64,000 nucleotides of DNA from Nemania diffusa (lineage: Eukaryota > Ascomycota > Sordariomycetes > Xylariales > Xylariaceae), in assembly GCA_038501195.1 (NCBI GenBank), contig JBBPUQ010000007.1, forward strand, positions 1,589,501-1,653,500, given 5' to 3'. This document shows, piece after piece, positions 12,225-24,940 of this stretch. The position numbers and the translations under genes were made by a program. The stretch's first letter is position 1. Each line of letters starts with the position of its first letter. Under the pieces are notes generated by a model. The model worked only from the letters and a program-made list of their open reading frames with translations. It searched no databases and had not been told where the DNA came from.

Positions 12225-14333
12225 AAAGCAGCACTTAAAGGGATAGCTAAACTAACCAGATACAGAAGTACACGGTAGTATATCGCAAGTTTCGTTGACG
12301 TACGTATTCTATGTACGTATATATAATGCTCACTATGAGGGTTGATTGCTACAACAAGTATAAATTCGGATCATTGGTGAAAGAACGGGTCAGGTGTACA
12401 GAATAAGCAAGCCTATTCAAGCTTCAGGTTGAGACTTTGAAAGTGTGAGCTCAGTCGATGGCATGGCAGTGTAGATAGATATACAAGGTTACGGTCTATA
12501 CATTAATGCAGCTTCAATTATGATCTGCATTGACATAATCGACGTCTTCACTATCATCTAAATGTGCTGATCGAACTTAATGCATCACTATCCTACCTCA
12601 GCAACACTATAGTTGGTTAGCGGTGCTATTGCCTATAATGATGAGCTCTTTGGTGTCTTCTTATCCTCATTAGGTACCTAAAGCAGTAGTGGTGGAGAAT
12701 AGGATATTTTGTGTTGCTCGTGTGCTGGCCTGTGTGCTGCGTGGACAGGTCTTTCAAAAGACGATTAGGAGGTACCTACCTACATAATAGAACGGTGGAA
12801 CTTGAGCGCCTGATCTTACCCAAAGGGGTAGGTATCCGATTATCTGTACTACTAAGTACCAGATACATACACGTATCTACAACCATTACAGAACTGTAGT
12901 GTAGCACTGGCGGGTAGTAGTGTACCTGCAGCAGATTACGCAGGCACAACTAGAGGTGCGCTACCTACTGTATAATAGTTTGCCTCTTTAGAATGTATGC
13001 CATAACTTGGTATAGATAGGCTTCGTAGATAGCGTGGGTAGTTTGCATAAGATAAAATAGTGTTCATTGTTTGGGAACCGTAAAAGAGCGATTGAAAACT
13101 CAATCTAGCGTAATAATATACCTATACCTCTAAATGAAAAAAAAAGTACTGCGTAGAGCTTTAAGACAGATGTCACACTCCCCTTATTCCCTCTTTTTCT
13201 CATTCCGGTAAAATCCGGCCCACTTCATTTAGCACATTCACGCCATCCAGGAACACCGCCAGATCACGGCAGCCCAGCACTAGCATTTAAGCGGGTCTGC
13301 TGTCGGTTGCTTGTCGTTTCCTCATGTACACACACTGTAAAGAGCACTGTGGCCTGTTTACAGAAAGGTACTGTGCCTAGATACCAGGTACCTACCTACC
13401 TAAGGTTATATGTACATAACAGACTGCACGTCGCCAGTCCCACCGCCAATCTCCTTTTATTCTCCTGCCATTGGCTCCCAACCCGCTAATCCAGGCCAGC
13501 TTACAGCGCGCTTGTACCGCTGTACACAGTCCGAGCCCTGTACAAGCCGTGACCTTGTGTGGGTTTCCTCCCCTTTCGACTTTCGAAGCTTTCCCGCTTT
13601 CCACTCTTCCCAGCCCCAGGCCACCTCCGAAAGACAAACCCCATTCCTATTCCCACCACACACACTCCTTTACCCTCGTACCAGACCTCTCACCCCCAAC
13701 ACACTCCCTCGTCTCCCTCCCTATTTTGCTCATACAGGGCAGTTCATTCATTTTCAGTCCCATTTTCAACAGTCTTCTTTCTGTGTTTCCACTCGCTACA
13801 CTACTGTGCCTTGCCTTCTCTTACCTGTCGTCATCCACCAGCTGCCGTTGTCAACACACTCATCACAACTACAGCCCAAAGACCTTCGCGAGTCACCGAG
13901 ACGACTACGACGAGAAATAGCAACCGTACCAACAACTCGTTATTTCATCGACACCGAAACCTCCACGATCCCGATCTCCGGCTGTACTGTCTCTCTACTC
14001 AGTGCCTTTGTTCTACTGTTGTCATCAATAGTAAAGGCGTCGATCCGGAAGGCCAATTACGAACAAATACAATAAAGGAGAAAAGCGACTTCCCATTGAC
14101 ACGGAAAGAACAATTGGAATCGATAAAAAGGCATTCGTCCTTCATCCTTCTATGACTCCCAACGCGTAATTACAACTACGAATCATCGAGGTCGTGCAAC
14201 TCGATTCGAACAAATTTCAATCAAGGGTGCCCGCAACAATATCTGAGTATTCGAACGCTCAGAGTTTGGTAGCCGGTTTTCTTTTCATCTCGCTCGCTTT
14301 TGTATCAACTTGAGTCCATTCACTTCGGACAAG
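12225..14333. other. Gene-poor region and long leader of the WSC gene
   Basis: No coding exon is supported up to 14333. About 13430-13870 is markedly pyrimidine-rich (C/T runs, CTCC and TTCCC blocks), as in promoters and 5' leaders of well-expressed fungal genes. ORFs of up to 221 aa here overlap in all three forward frames and are low-complexity. I regard them as products of that composition. Confidence 0.5.
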
Positions 14334-15310
14334 ATGTCACTACGACAGTTTACCGCCATCGCCGTGTTGGCTCTGGCATCCTTCGCCCCTGTTACCGCGA
14401 AGAAGGGTGTCGAAGTACCCGCACAACAGGCCGTTACGGGTACTGACACAGTTGCTGGCTGTTATTCCTCCCTAGGCGACATGACTGAAGACAGCACGGA
14501 CGAGTATAACGCTCAGGGCTACTGTGCTCCCAGATGCCGTGACCAGGGGAAGCCTGTCGGCGCTACATATCTAAAAGCCTGCTACTGCGGTACCCTAATG
14601 CCCAACTCAAAAACGTTGCTCGCAGATTCCAAATGCAACGAGCCTTGTCCTGGCTATGATATTCAGGCCTGTAGGTTTCGATCTGTATTTCATACTTCTA
14701 TTTCGATTCGCTAACGACTGACTTTAGGTGGTGGCCTTAATGCATTTACCGTCTACAATACTGGCGTGCAAGTGAATGTGGCCGAAGCTGATCTAGATAC
14801 CACTTCGTCAACCACCACTACTGCGGCTACTTCAACCTCAACCTCTCAAACTTCAGGTCAGTCTTTTTTACGTGACTCCATAAATATGATACTGACTGTT
14901 CATTAGCAACCGAAACGCCGACAAGTGCCGCCGAGACTCAGAAAGCATCAACCGATGGGGGGAAGCCAAGCACGGTTGGTATCGCTGTCGGCGTCGTCGT
15001 TGGAGTTATCGCTGTTAGTGCAATTGCTGTTGGTGTATTCTTCTATATGCGACGGAAGAGGAATGCCGAGTTGGAGGAAGAGCATCGCCGCAATGCTGCT
15101 GTGAACGCCTTTATCAGTGGAGGGAAGCCCCCCCGCAGCAGTGGCGGAATGTCCATCGCGGATTCACGTATGGACCCTGTCATGAATCGACGCATGAGCG
15201 ACGGTAGCATTGCCGATAACCAAGATTACTCTCGGCGGATTTTGAGGGTATGTTTTAAACTCTTGGCTCTGACGCCTCGGCTAACAACCTATTAGGTAAC
15301 CAACGCATAA
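14334..15310 (+). CDS. WSC-domain cell-wall stress sensor (Wsc1-like)
   Basis: Four exons: 14334-14670, 14728-14856, 14907-15247 and 15296-15310 (273 aa). The order is signal peptide (about 1-23), WSC domain (about 41-120, with GCYSS, CAPRCRDQG, CYCG and CNEPCPG cysteine spacing), Ser/Thr-rich stalk (about 140-170), one transmembrane helix (about 178-200) and a basic cytoplasmic tail. The tail ends in YSRRIL-R-VTNA, the conserved C-terminal pattern of fungal Wsc sensors. The last exon encodes only four residues plus stop. Wsc sensors sit in the plasma membrane, feel wall stress through the WSC lectin-like head and signal via Rom2-Rho1 to the cell-wall integrity MAP kinases. The architecture is diagnostic. 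The start was placed at the first ATG before the signal peptide. Confidence 0.9.
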
Positions 15311-18300
15311 ATTCCCACCGTTCAGACGAGACAATGAAGAACTCCCGCATTGTGACATTCTCTTTCTCCCTTGGGCATCAACGGCGTTCGGCGGTGGTTA
15401 CTCTTGACTTGACATTGGATGGTCGATGCCGATGATCCTGGCGTTATATGTGTTGAGGTGTGGCATAAAACAGATGCTGGGTCACGCATTGGACGTGACC
15501 GCTGGTCATAACTCCAGATTCAATACTTGCGTAACCCCGTCCACTCCTTTCTCTTGGTTGTTTGTCGGAAGGCAAGAACCGCACTTACACCAATACACCT
15601 TATACTTTTCTCCAAACCTCGAGGGCTTAGGACCCTAGAGGATTGGCGAAATTCCAATAGAGACGACTCCGAACAACGATCAGCGGTCTATGTGAGGGTT
15701 ATAATAACAGGGATACCGCAATCTACTACCGGATCCTAAATTTATAAGGAACAATTCCGATATGGTTCAGTCGCGAAGATTCTCCGAATAGAAGACTAGG
15801 CATCAATGAACACGAAGGGCTTTTTTGCTGTATATTATTTGAGTTAGTCCAATAGATGGGCTTTGATACCAAAGCAGACAAGATGGAGTCGCTGATCTCG
15901 CTAGCATTGTTTATTGATTCAGTTTTCAGCCCTCATGACCCGTCCAAAGTCTATACCAGGGAACACTAATACATTTCAGAACAACTACTATTAAAACTAA
16001 TGTTTATATAATTAGCCCTATTACAGAGGCCCTTTGAACGCCGGTCGAATGAGATCGGCCAGTTTATTATGCGAATCAATTCGTCTTATTATGGAGACGA
16101 TTACTCATCATCCGGAGGATCTAAAGTCTTCATCTTTTGTATCGAATCTCATTGTGGTCGGTATTGCCCTCAATCAATGGCTTTGATATTCTCATTCAAA
16201 TTTAGTATAGTCTATGTATAAATGCATTACTGTTCTGATGATTTATCGCTCTAAACCTTGTAGGATGTATTTCAAGTAAACAAATAATAAAATCTGGCTT
16301 CAGGCACAATACGAAGGCGTACGGGCCGACAGGAACACGACGATCTACTCCTCGCTTCCGGGCGTCTGGCTCTTGTTCGGGCGTGTTCCCCGGGTTATGA
16401 CGTGGAGATCGTCGCTCTTGAAACAAGGAACGGCATCCTGCTTGGACCCCTATGCCAAGGAGATCTAAGGATTCTGGGAAAACAACATGCGAGGATGAGG
16501 CGCCGAGGGGTTTCGCTAACTCGTTGGTGTGACTAAGCAGGCGAGATGGGATGGGGGCTTTTCGTCATGGCTGGGTCCGAGGGGTCGAGATGAATACATG
16601 TTTGGATTTGAGGGCCTGTGTTAAGTGTTCTTGGTCATAGAAGGCGACTATTATGGCCAGTCAGTTCAGGGTCTGCTCAGGGACTGCTCAGGGGTTCTTG
16701 GATCGGCTGGTGGGGAGGTAACGTAGTGAGTTCGTGATACGCAGTTGATTATAGTTGTCCTTGAGCATAATTAACTATTAATATATCCAAGTTTCCGCTC
16801 TGCAGTTTACCTTAACACTCTAACCGCTGTGCTCATCTTGACTCTTTTGGATCTAGTTAATTAGCTATAGTTACGCTAACACAGCATATCGTTTATCTCC
16901 GTAAAGTGACGTGGGTTGTATCGCAGAATATTTTGCAGAGTATGAGTGAGTAGGTAGAAGTACCACACACCTTATATAAGTAGTAAGATGTACTCTGTAT
17001 ACCGAAGCCTATCTACTTACACGCCTTGCAATCGATGTATCGTATGTAATGCATTATCGTCAGTTCATGCTAACACTTTAGGTTTCAGAGACATAAAAAA
17101 TAGTTATCTACACAACTCCGTCCATGACTTTCGCCTAGTGGCCCCTAACTACAGACCTACTAGTTACATCCATCTAACTCAATCACTTGAACCAAAGGAC
17201 CATCCTTACCTATAATATGATATTTTAGTGCGAGCCTGAGAACAAGGAGACAAAACGCCATATATATACAAGTCTCGAGAAGAGGGTATCTACCTAATGA
17301 ATATATTGCACGACAAGATTGCATCACTGTACTTATACACCAGCTAGAGTAGGGTGTTGTGACTGGGGGAGCTTGACTACTTCTATTTACTTATGTATGC
17401 TCGTTGGGAAAGTGATATTGTAGCAGCCTATGTAGAATAGCTACATTGTATAGGATATCATGAACAGGACATAGTGTAGATGGTGAACGATTAGCTATGG
17501 CACACTTGTCTTACTGGAAACCCAATAATGTGATAGACTCCAAGTTCGACACAAGAGACTATCTAGTATACTTAAGGTTGTGCTTAAAGAAAAAGAAAAA
17601 TAGAATTAGGAGGTGAGATGTCGTAGAAATAGCTAATCGCAAGGAAAATAACCCACGGAACGAGTAAGCACAACAACCGTAATATAATAGATATAAAGAT
17701 AGTGACAATAGGTATACATTGCTCGTGATACCCTCTCTTAGGTCTGGTCAAAAGGTAACCCTACTGGCTATCCTATCCTCAATACAATCAAGAGAAGTTC
17801 GGCTCGATACTCGAGGCAAAGTAAGATGCGAGGGATGAATTTCTAGGTCCTTTAATTTCTTAAAATGCACTCTTTATATACGAAGACGTAGTTGACTATT
17901 GGGGTGATTGATACTCTACAACTATGTGCTTGAACGAAATCTGTAGCTACCTCGTAGAAAATAAAAGGGAAAAGGGATGGGCCTGTCGCGGAAAACCTAC
18001 CCTGTAATTGATGTGTAGTAACGTAGGGGACTATTCATTAGCTCTAAATCACGTGACACCGAGAATCTAAGCTGCAAGCCTACGGGCCCCACAAGCGCCC
18101 TGTCTAAAGATCTGTCGCGTTACACTGGAGGTAGGTCTCGCGCGGCTGTTAGGTACTGCGTATAGGTACCTACATATTTTGCTGGTCAGCTCTCGTCGTT
18201 TACCCTAGCAACAACAAATTAATTGCCTACCTCGCCTCACTGTAACTCACCCCTCGCGCTCCTATGACTATCCAACACTGCAGATAGAGCGAGTATCATG

Positions 18301-18412
18301 ATTCGCGACTTGTTTTAGTTGAGTTGTTTCGAACCAAAATTCGACATCACCCAGCTTGGCACCTAGCTGCCTTCGACGACAGCTTCTTCCGTCTGAACTC
18401 GCTACGCCAACC
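15311..18412. other. Gene-poor region
   Basis: About 3.1 kb without a supported gene. The part just after the WSC stop is its likely 3' UTR. A GC-richer patch around 16300-16720 contains short repeated phrases (CAGGGTCTGCTCAGGGACTG) but no domain. The final few hundred bases are the Nup37 promoter. Confidence 0.5.
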
Positions 18413-20715
18413 ATGGCCCCGATTCCAACGGCGCGCGTCCGTCGCACAGCGCAGAATACCCAGTACACGTATGGCTTACATTTCCCCTGATACCTGCGGC
18501 GTCTCGTCGGCGGACAGGTCTGCGGACAAATCTGAATAGGCTACTGAGCAACTCACCCACTGACATTTTCATTTTCTGTAGATACAACCTCCCCCGTCGC
18601 ATCCATACAGTCCAAACATATCCTGTCCTATCTCCCCAGGGGGCCACGATCTTCATATACGGTCACGAGAATGGCGTCACACTGGTCTGGCGTGGCGGTC
18701 GACGGTTCAAGTCCCAGATACAAGAAGCTGCTGACAAGGGCGCGAACGGCAAACAAAACGGCAGGCCACCTCAAGACGCCGTTATGATTATCGATTCCGA
18801 TGAAGAGGAAGATGCTGCCCTGAAAGAGCCGCTTGTCGACCAGCCGCAATTCGAGGAGTATCTTGACGACGAATCCACGTACCCAGAGATTACACAAACC
18901 CTCGATCTTGAGTTCGGTGCCGCCGTCTCCCATATCTCCACGCTGCCCCTTACCCCCTGCTTGGCCGAGGATGCCTCGTGGGAGGGGACTGACATACTCA
19001 AGGAGAAGATCATCTTCACAGCCTCCTGTTCTACACGGGAGGTGTTTCTGGTCACTCTCCCCCTCGTACCCCTGTCGCCTCTCAGCAAGGCTAGGAAAGA
19101 TGTGCAGGAGTCGCTCTTGGCTGGAAGAGCGGGCAGCGGCAAATGGGGAGAGACGGTCACACTGTTGGCTGGCCAACAGAAGCCGTCAGACGGCTTGGCT
19201 ATGACTCTCATCAGGCCGAGACTTACATACGATCGGAGCAAGTCATCAGAGCGCTCCCGATCAACCCCGCGAGCGGTCCATCGTGTTGTCGTTGCAGCCC
19301 ATTCCCGCGAAGCATCCGGTACTTTGCGACTATGGGATGTACCGCTTGAAGCCACCACTAAGCCTGGTCAGCAGATTGAGCCCTTCCAAGCAGAATATTT
19401 ACCCAAGCCCCTGACGTCTATCTCTTTCAATCCTACACACTCCACGCAGCTTCTGTGCAATGCTTCGCCTGACGCCGTACGCATTTATGACTACAGCGTG
19501 GCGTCTATGCCTCCTGATGACATATCCGAGGGTCCTTTCCCCTCACAGGGGTCCTGGCTGATGTCTCTCTACGCACCATTTATTCGGCAGTCAATGGCGA
19601 GGAAACCGGTATTGGCCGCATCCTGGGTTGCTCGTGGTCGTGCTATATTCGTACTTCTTGCGGACGGCCAATGGGGCATTTGGGATATTGATGGTGTCTC
19701 TCCACAAGGCTCCGCCCACTTGGGAATGCCCGGTTCTGGACTTCTTGGAGATGCGATAACCAAGTTCAATGTCAGTGGTTACGTCGAGGGTACGAGTCCA
19801 CTGCGAAATCCTGCTTCACAACGTGTGTCGGGAAGCGCTTCGGAATTTGTTCCCATGACCCCACACTCTCGACGTGATGCATTTTCGAGCTCGTCTACTC
19901 CAGAGCGCCTTGCCCTTGTAAGCGGCGGCGTCGTCGTTACACCTTTACCAACGAGTGCTACCACGACGGCAGACGAAAGTGTTACATTATGGATTGGCAG
20001 TTCAGATTACGTCTTTACTATACCTGGACTCCTTAAATTCTGGGATGCTCAAATACGTAAAAGCGCTGGAGGTGGAGTGAACCTTTTCAGCGGAGCACAA
20101 CCTACACGCATGATTCGCTTGAGTGACCTCTTAGTTGGCATGATGGGCGAGCGATGTACTGGAGTTGGTGCTATCGTTCGCTTCCCTGAAACGGGTGGTA
20201 TGAGTACTCCTGGCAGTGAGGGTCTACCTGTCGACGTGGTGGTATGCGGCGAGACTAGGCTTGTGATAATACGGGAGAGCGAAGCAGCAGTCGGTTCTCG
20301 TATCGGAGGTGTGATTAGCCGCCGAAGGAGATTAAGCGACCGAGTTCGAGATACGAGCGCCATTATCGTCCATCCAAGACCGGAACAGCCCGGCAGCATA
20401 GCGTACAATCTTTCTATCGGCCCACGGAGAAAACTTTCGCGATCATTGTTAATAGGTGGCGATGACGAACCAAGGGAGGACGATATGATGCAAACCGACA
20501 GAGAGATGTCTGCAATGCAAACACCCTCGAAATTTTCGAATGGTCTCGCATTTGCTGCTAGCTTAAATGCTGCTGCAGACCTTCAGCAACAGGACGAGGA
20601 ATTTGAAAGAGACGTCGAGGTCGAGATGCTGGATATAATGGAAATCGATCGCGAGTTAGACGCTATGGATAGCGGGCGGGGAAGAGGCCGTAAGAAGGTC
20701 ATGTTTGATTCGTAG
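18413..20715 (+). CDS. NUP37: Nucleoporin Nup37-like WD40 protein
   Basis: Two exons, 18413-18468 and 18582-20715 (729 aa). The first encodes 18 residues and joins in frame to give QYTYNLPRRIHTVQTYP, then GATIFIYGHENGVTLVWRGGRRF. This N-terminal pattern is typical of fungal Nup37. An acidic patch (DSDEEED) follows near residue 88, then beta-propeller-like repeats (RTPRAVHRVVVAAHSREASGT region, LLCNASPDAVRIYD, and WVARGRAIFVLLADGQWGIWDIDG). The C-terminus is charged. Nup37 belongs to the Y-complex (Nup84/Nup107 complex) of the nuclear pore scaffold and binds Nup120. Without splicing, the ORF would appear to begin at an internal ATG (18784) and lose 123 residues. Identity rests on recalled family pattern rather than a search. 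Confidence 0.75.
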
Positions 20716-22400
20716 CCTGCCATTCATTGAGCCGCTAGCTACACTGCGCTCGTGGACATAAATACTTAGCTGTGTCAGATGTACGATACCCCGAGCTGAC
20801 ATTTGAAAACTTTAGGAGCACGAGGGGTAGTCAGGTTATCGATGTACTGGTTGTTACTCATCCACTACCGTAATGGCTTGTCAACCCTTATTTTGAAGAT
20901 CGCCTGATCGTTGTCTGTTCAATATCTTGTTTCCGACCCCTCCTAGCTCTCCGGTCTCCGTGTGCCCCTTCTTCTCTTTTTCTATGCCATTTCACAGTGG
21001 TCATATCCGCGCGGCAAGGTGGAGCACAAGGCGAGATCATTCCTTGCTGCTCTGTAATCCATGCGGTACATCAACGGGCCTCCGCGCCCAGCGTGTCGCT
21101 CGTTTCACGAAGACACGTCGCCGGCGTTCCCAGGAGGGAATTTAGGGCGGGGGCTTGGGTTGGTTCGGCTTCTATGCGAATTGACCGTTTGCCCTCCCAG
21201 TATCCCTATGTCCTGCTATCTGTCTGCCTCGTCGTGGACGGGGGATCGAGATGGGACTGGGAGACGGGTTCGCCGGTACATTTTATGTTCCTCCCATGTG
21301 TATGCTTGCATGTTTTTCGTGAGTGACAATGCATGTTAGAAATGGGATAAGTTTATCATTACATAGTTTTATGATAGCGCGAGCTCTGGAACTGTATACG
21401 CCAATAGGCAGAAGCAAGGGAGTGGCGACAACAACCCTCGTAGTCCAACTGTCCCTTCTCTACGGCATTGTCTGCCTCGCTGCTGAGGGCTGGCCGTACT
21501 CTGTAAGTGAAAGTCCTGCATCCTAATACATGGGTTCGTAGACATGGCTATATAGTTATTCTGTCAATCGTAGAGCCGCGTCATCCCAACTGAGCACCAC
21601 TTCCCGGCTCTTCATATTTTCTGAAGACCAATCTGAGTTAAAGCACGAGGCAACATTTATTTATTTATTCCTGAAGTGATGTCTGATATAACCCGCGTCA
21701 TATGAATGGTGACGGTGAGATAGTAGAGATATATAAGAGTAAGTATGGAGTGCAGGACTCTGAGTGCGCAAAGTATTAGGACTGCGTCGCCGTTTCAGTT
21801 TCCTGTTTTAACTTGTTCGATCTGTCTGCAGGGGGAAAAAGAGGCTATCTTCTGGTTATAGAAGCCTATGCAGATGTGGGCATACAGGCCATTCATCATG
21901 AAGACACATTCAATATTGATTGGCTGGGAGCTAAGTTTGGAGTCTGGTAACTGTGCTGATAAACTAGCCCCTGAGTATTTGGGGGCTGGGAGTTGTTGAG
22001 GCTGGCTGAGTGGCGTCTGCATTAACGCTTCCTCTCCTTGCAAATTTCTATGTGGAGAGCCAACAACGACGACGAAAACATAACTACCACACACAATAGC
22101 GATTATTTTCGTATAAGAGCTAGAGAGTTAAATGGTCGAGACCACATCGTTCAACTTGTTCCTGTATAATGACTCTGTGTGTATTGAGCCCTAGCGCTTT
22201 ACAGTTGAGATCGCAAAACTATCTCCGCGGAGCTGGACTCGCGCAGGCCATGGCTACGAAGACCAGTCGGTCAGTCCATCTCCCGCTAGAGAAGGAAAAT
22301 GATTATAAATGAACAATAAAGCAGAGGCTATGCCGCCGTCTATACAGCTGAAATCCATCGCTATCCTCTCTCTCATCTAACTCTAGGAAGCATGCCCAGC
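20716..22400. other. Intergenic region
   Basis: About 1.7 kb between convergent genes. The pyrimidine-rich and GC-rich segment 20900-21320 has overlapping small ORFs without recognisable content. A short hairpin (AGCCCC...GGGGCT, about 21966-21987) and a TTTA tandem near 21656 are the only structures noted. Confidence 0.5.
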
Positions 22401-23577
22401 TTACTTAATCTCGATCGAAATCTTTCCGACGTGTCCCTTATCCCACTACATCATCCTCAAGTCAGCAACTTCACTACGTAGAGAAGACACTCTAGGGGCT
22501 CACTTACCATGTACGCATACGCCTCCTTGGCCTGCTCGAGGCTGAAGACGCGGGAGTCGAGGACGGGGTGGATGTCGTTGGCCTCGATGGCGGCGACCAT
22601 GTCCTCCATCTGCTGGCGGGAGCCGACGTAGACGCCGCGGGCGGTGCAGATGTTGGTCAGGCACTCGATGAGGGAGGCCTGGACGTCGACGCCGCCGAGG
22701 AAGCCGATGATGGCGATGACGCCCTCGTACTTGACGGCTTTCAGGCTCTGCTGCAGCGTGCCGGAGCCGCCGACCTCGATCACGACGTCGACGCCCACGC
22801 CACCCGTCAGCTCGCGCGCCGTCGCGCCCCAGTTTGCGTCCTCGCGGTAGTTGATGACGTGGTCGGCGCCGAGCTTCTTCACGGTCGCCTCCTTGTCCTT
22901 GGACGACGTCGTCGCGATGACGGTCGCGCCGGCGGCTTTGGCGAACTGCGGTGCTCATGTTAGGATATGTAGGCTAGGGTTGTGTGTGTGCGTGTGTGTG
23001 TTTGCGGGTATACTCGACTTACCTGCAGAGCGAAGAGGCTGACGCCGCCGGTGCCCTGGACGAGGACGGTGTCGCCGGGCTTGACGGCCTTGAGGCCGTA
23101 GAGGGCGTTCCAGCTGGTCAGGCCGGCGCACGTGAGGGTGGCGGCCTCGGCGTAGCTCAGGTTCTTGGGGGCGCGGACGACGCCGGCCTCGTTGAAGACG
23201 GCGTACTGGCGCAGGGTGCCGTCGACGACGCCGCCGACGCCGGTGCTCGCGGCGGCGATGCTCATGGGGCCGTACTGGTGGCCCTGGTTGAAGAGCGTGA
23301 CGACCCGGTCGCCGGCCTTCCACCTGGTCACCTTGGGGCCCACGCCGACGACCTCGCCCGCGCCGTCGGACGCCGCCACGACGGGGAACCGCGCCGGGAA
23401 GGGGTATTTGCCCCGCGGGATGATGAGGTCGCGGAAGTTGAGCGAGGCGGCGTGGAGCCTGATGAGGACCTCGTTCTCACCCGGTTGTGGCACCTCGCCG
23501 TCGCCGAACTGTAGGGTTTCGAGCTCCTTGCCGGTTCCGCTTATGGTCCATTGCTTCTGGGTAGAGGGGACGGCCAT
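22401..23577 (-). CDS. Zinc-less medium-chain dehydrogenase/reductase (quinone-oxidoreductase-like)
   Basis: Three exons on the minus strand: 23577-23023, 22945-22508 and 22445-22401 (345 aa). The 15-codon last exon restores the family C-terminus, AYAYMWDKGHVGKISIEIK. An N-terminal GroES-like domain (LNFRDLIIPRGKYP) precedes a Rossmann NAD(P)-binding domain with TVLVQGTGGVSLFALQFAKAAGA. The CAGLTSWNAL signature is typical of the quinone reductase/YogA-like branch. The GHE zinc motif of classical alcohol dehydrogenases is absent, so this is probably an NADPH-dependent reductase of quinones, enones or aldehydes. Introns are 77 and 62 nt with clear GTAAGT donors and, in intron 1, a CTAAC branch point. 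The coding sequence is strongly GC-rich. The substrate is unknown. Confidence 0.9.
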
Positions 23578-24940
23578 TTCGAAATTTGCTTTCTATGAGA
23601 ATATGAGAGTGGGAAAAGAACAATGAGGGAAGAGCTTTGTTGAGAATATGATGTAGTATAAGTACTCAGAGTGAGTGAGTAAGTGGGTGGGCGGGGTATT
23701 GTATCTAACACTAATGATGCTCTAGTGATGTGATGATATAACACTCTCTATATGTATGTGTATGTGTCTCGGAAGATGATAAGAAACACCGAATATTTTC
23801 CCAGCTTCGACTCGGGGTCGTCTCTTCTCTATATACTATTTCTCGCAATGAGGTCCTACCTACAATAGTTTGCCATGGTTGGTGGGGGGACTGCGGCAAC
23901 TGTAGGCTGTAGCTAACCCTCCGGCCGGCCGGGTATGGGCACCTCTCCAATTACAGCATCACCGAGTCCATCTTGCGGCATTGTGCTGTGTAAGAACCAT
24001 CACCCCGCCCCCTGGTCCCTTTGTTTCTCAAGCATCTATTCGATCGTGCCACATGGGATTACTAAGTGTCGAGCGTTTTACTATGCCCTGCGTAACTCCT
24101 GCGGAGGGTATGTACTGACTCAGTCATGCGAGAGCTACTGCGGATGTAACTAACTGACGTTCAACTGCATTCCTCAAACTAGGTATGGAATCGATCCCAA
24201 CGCGATATGTGTAAGACCCCACTTGCTAGGTTCATCGGCTTCCCCACAGTCTTTAGGTATAAGTGTACCTAGGTACATAGTGGACAGGCTAACGCCTTAA
24301 CCCCGACACTAGCAAAATCACCTCTGTTTTTTCTAGCAGACTCTATCTAGCACTCTAGGTATGTAAACGCGGCTCAAATTTCCCCCTGTGCTCTCTAGCT
24401 ATGTATTAATCATCTGGTACCTCATGTAAGCGTGTCGATGCGCAGCTATGATTTCACGTGCGACGATCATGCCTAGATACAAATAACCCCGGCGCAGAAC
24501 CCCTGCCACAATTGACAAGCAAACAAAAGTTCACCAACTCCGCCAACTCCGTCAGGAATCTGTCATCGGCTGATCCTGCACTTGGCCTGCGGCTAAATGT
24601 AACCCCCTCAATCTCGACTCTCATGGCTAGCGAGTCGTCTGCCAAAATCATCAAAACCAATTGCCGATGACTACGCGTATGTTTGACAGTTAATATCGAC
24701 ATGGCAGGCCTAAGTTGTATATATGCAGGCACGCAATTTTAAAGAACTGGCATGGCCGTTGGGTATAGCTCATCGCTCGACACCTATAGCAAGAAAAGCG
24801 CCTCGCTACAAGTTCTGTTCGATGGGTGAGTATAATATGTTGCTAAACGACTCGGTATGGACTTGGAGCTGGTTTGAAGTTGTTGGCATCTCCAATGACT
24901 TCAACCCTGCCGTAGGCGTATCGTGCGCTCGACTTCAACC
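23578..24940. other. Divergent intergenic region
   Basis: 1.36 kb between two divergently transcribed oxidoreductase genes. It should hold both promoters. Small ORFs are present but no domain was recognised. Confidence 0.5.

Noticed and set aside
13410..14155. ORFs of 149-221 codons in all forward frames
   Set aside because: Low-complexity products of a pyrimidine-rich leader; overlapping in three frames with no conserved motif.
18324..18539. 71-codon ORF upstream of Nup37
   Set aside because: Different frame from the Nup37 first exon and overlaps its intron; no family match.
22568..23514. Plus-strand ORFs of 131-176 codons opposite the MDR gene
   Set aside because: Antisense shadows of a GC-rich coding region.
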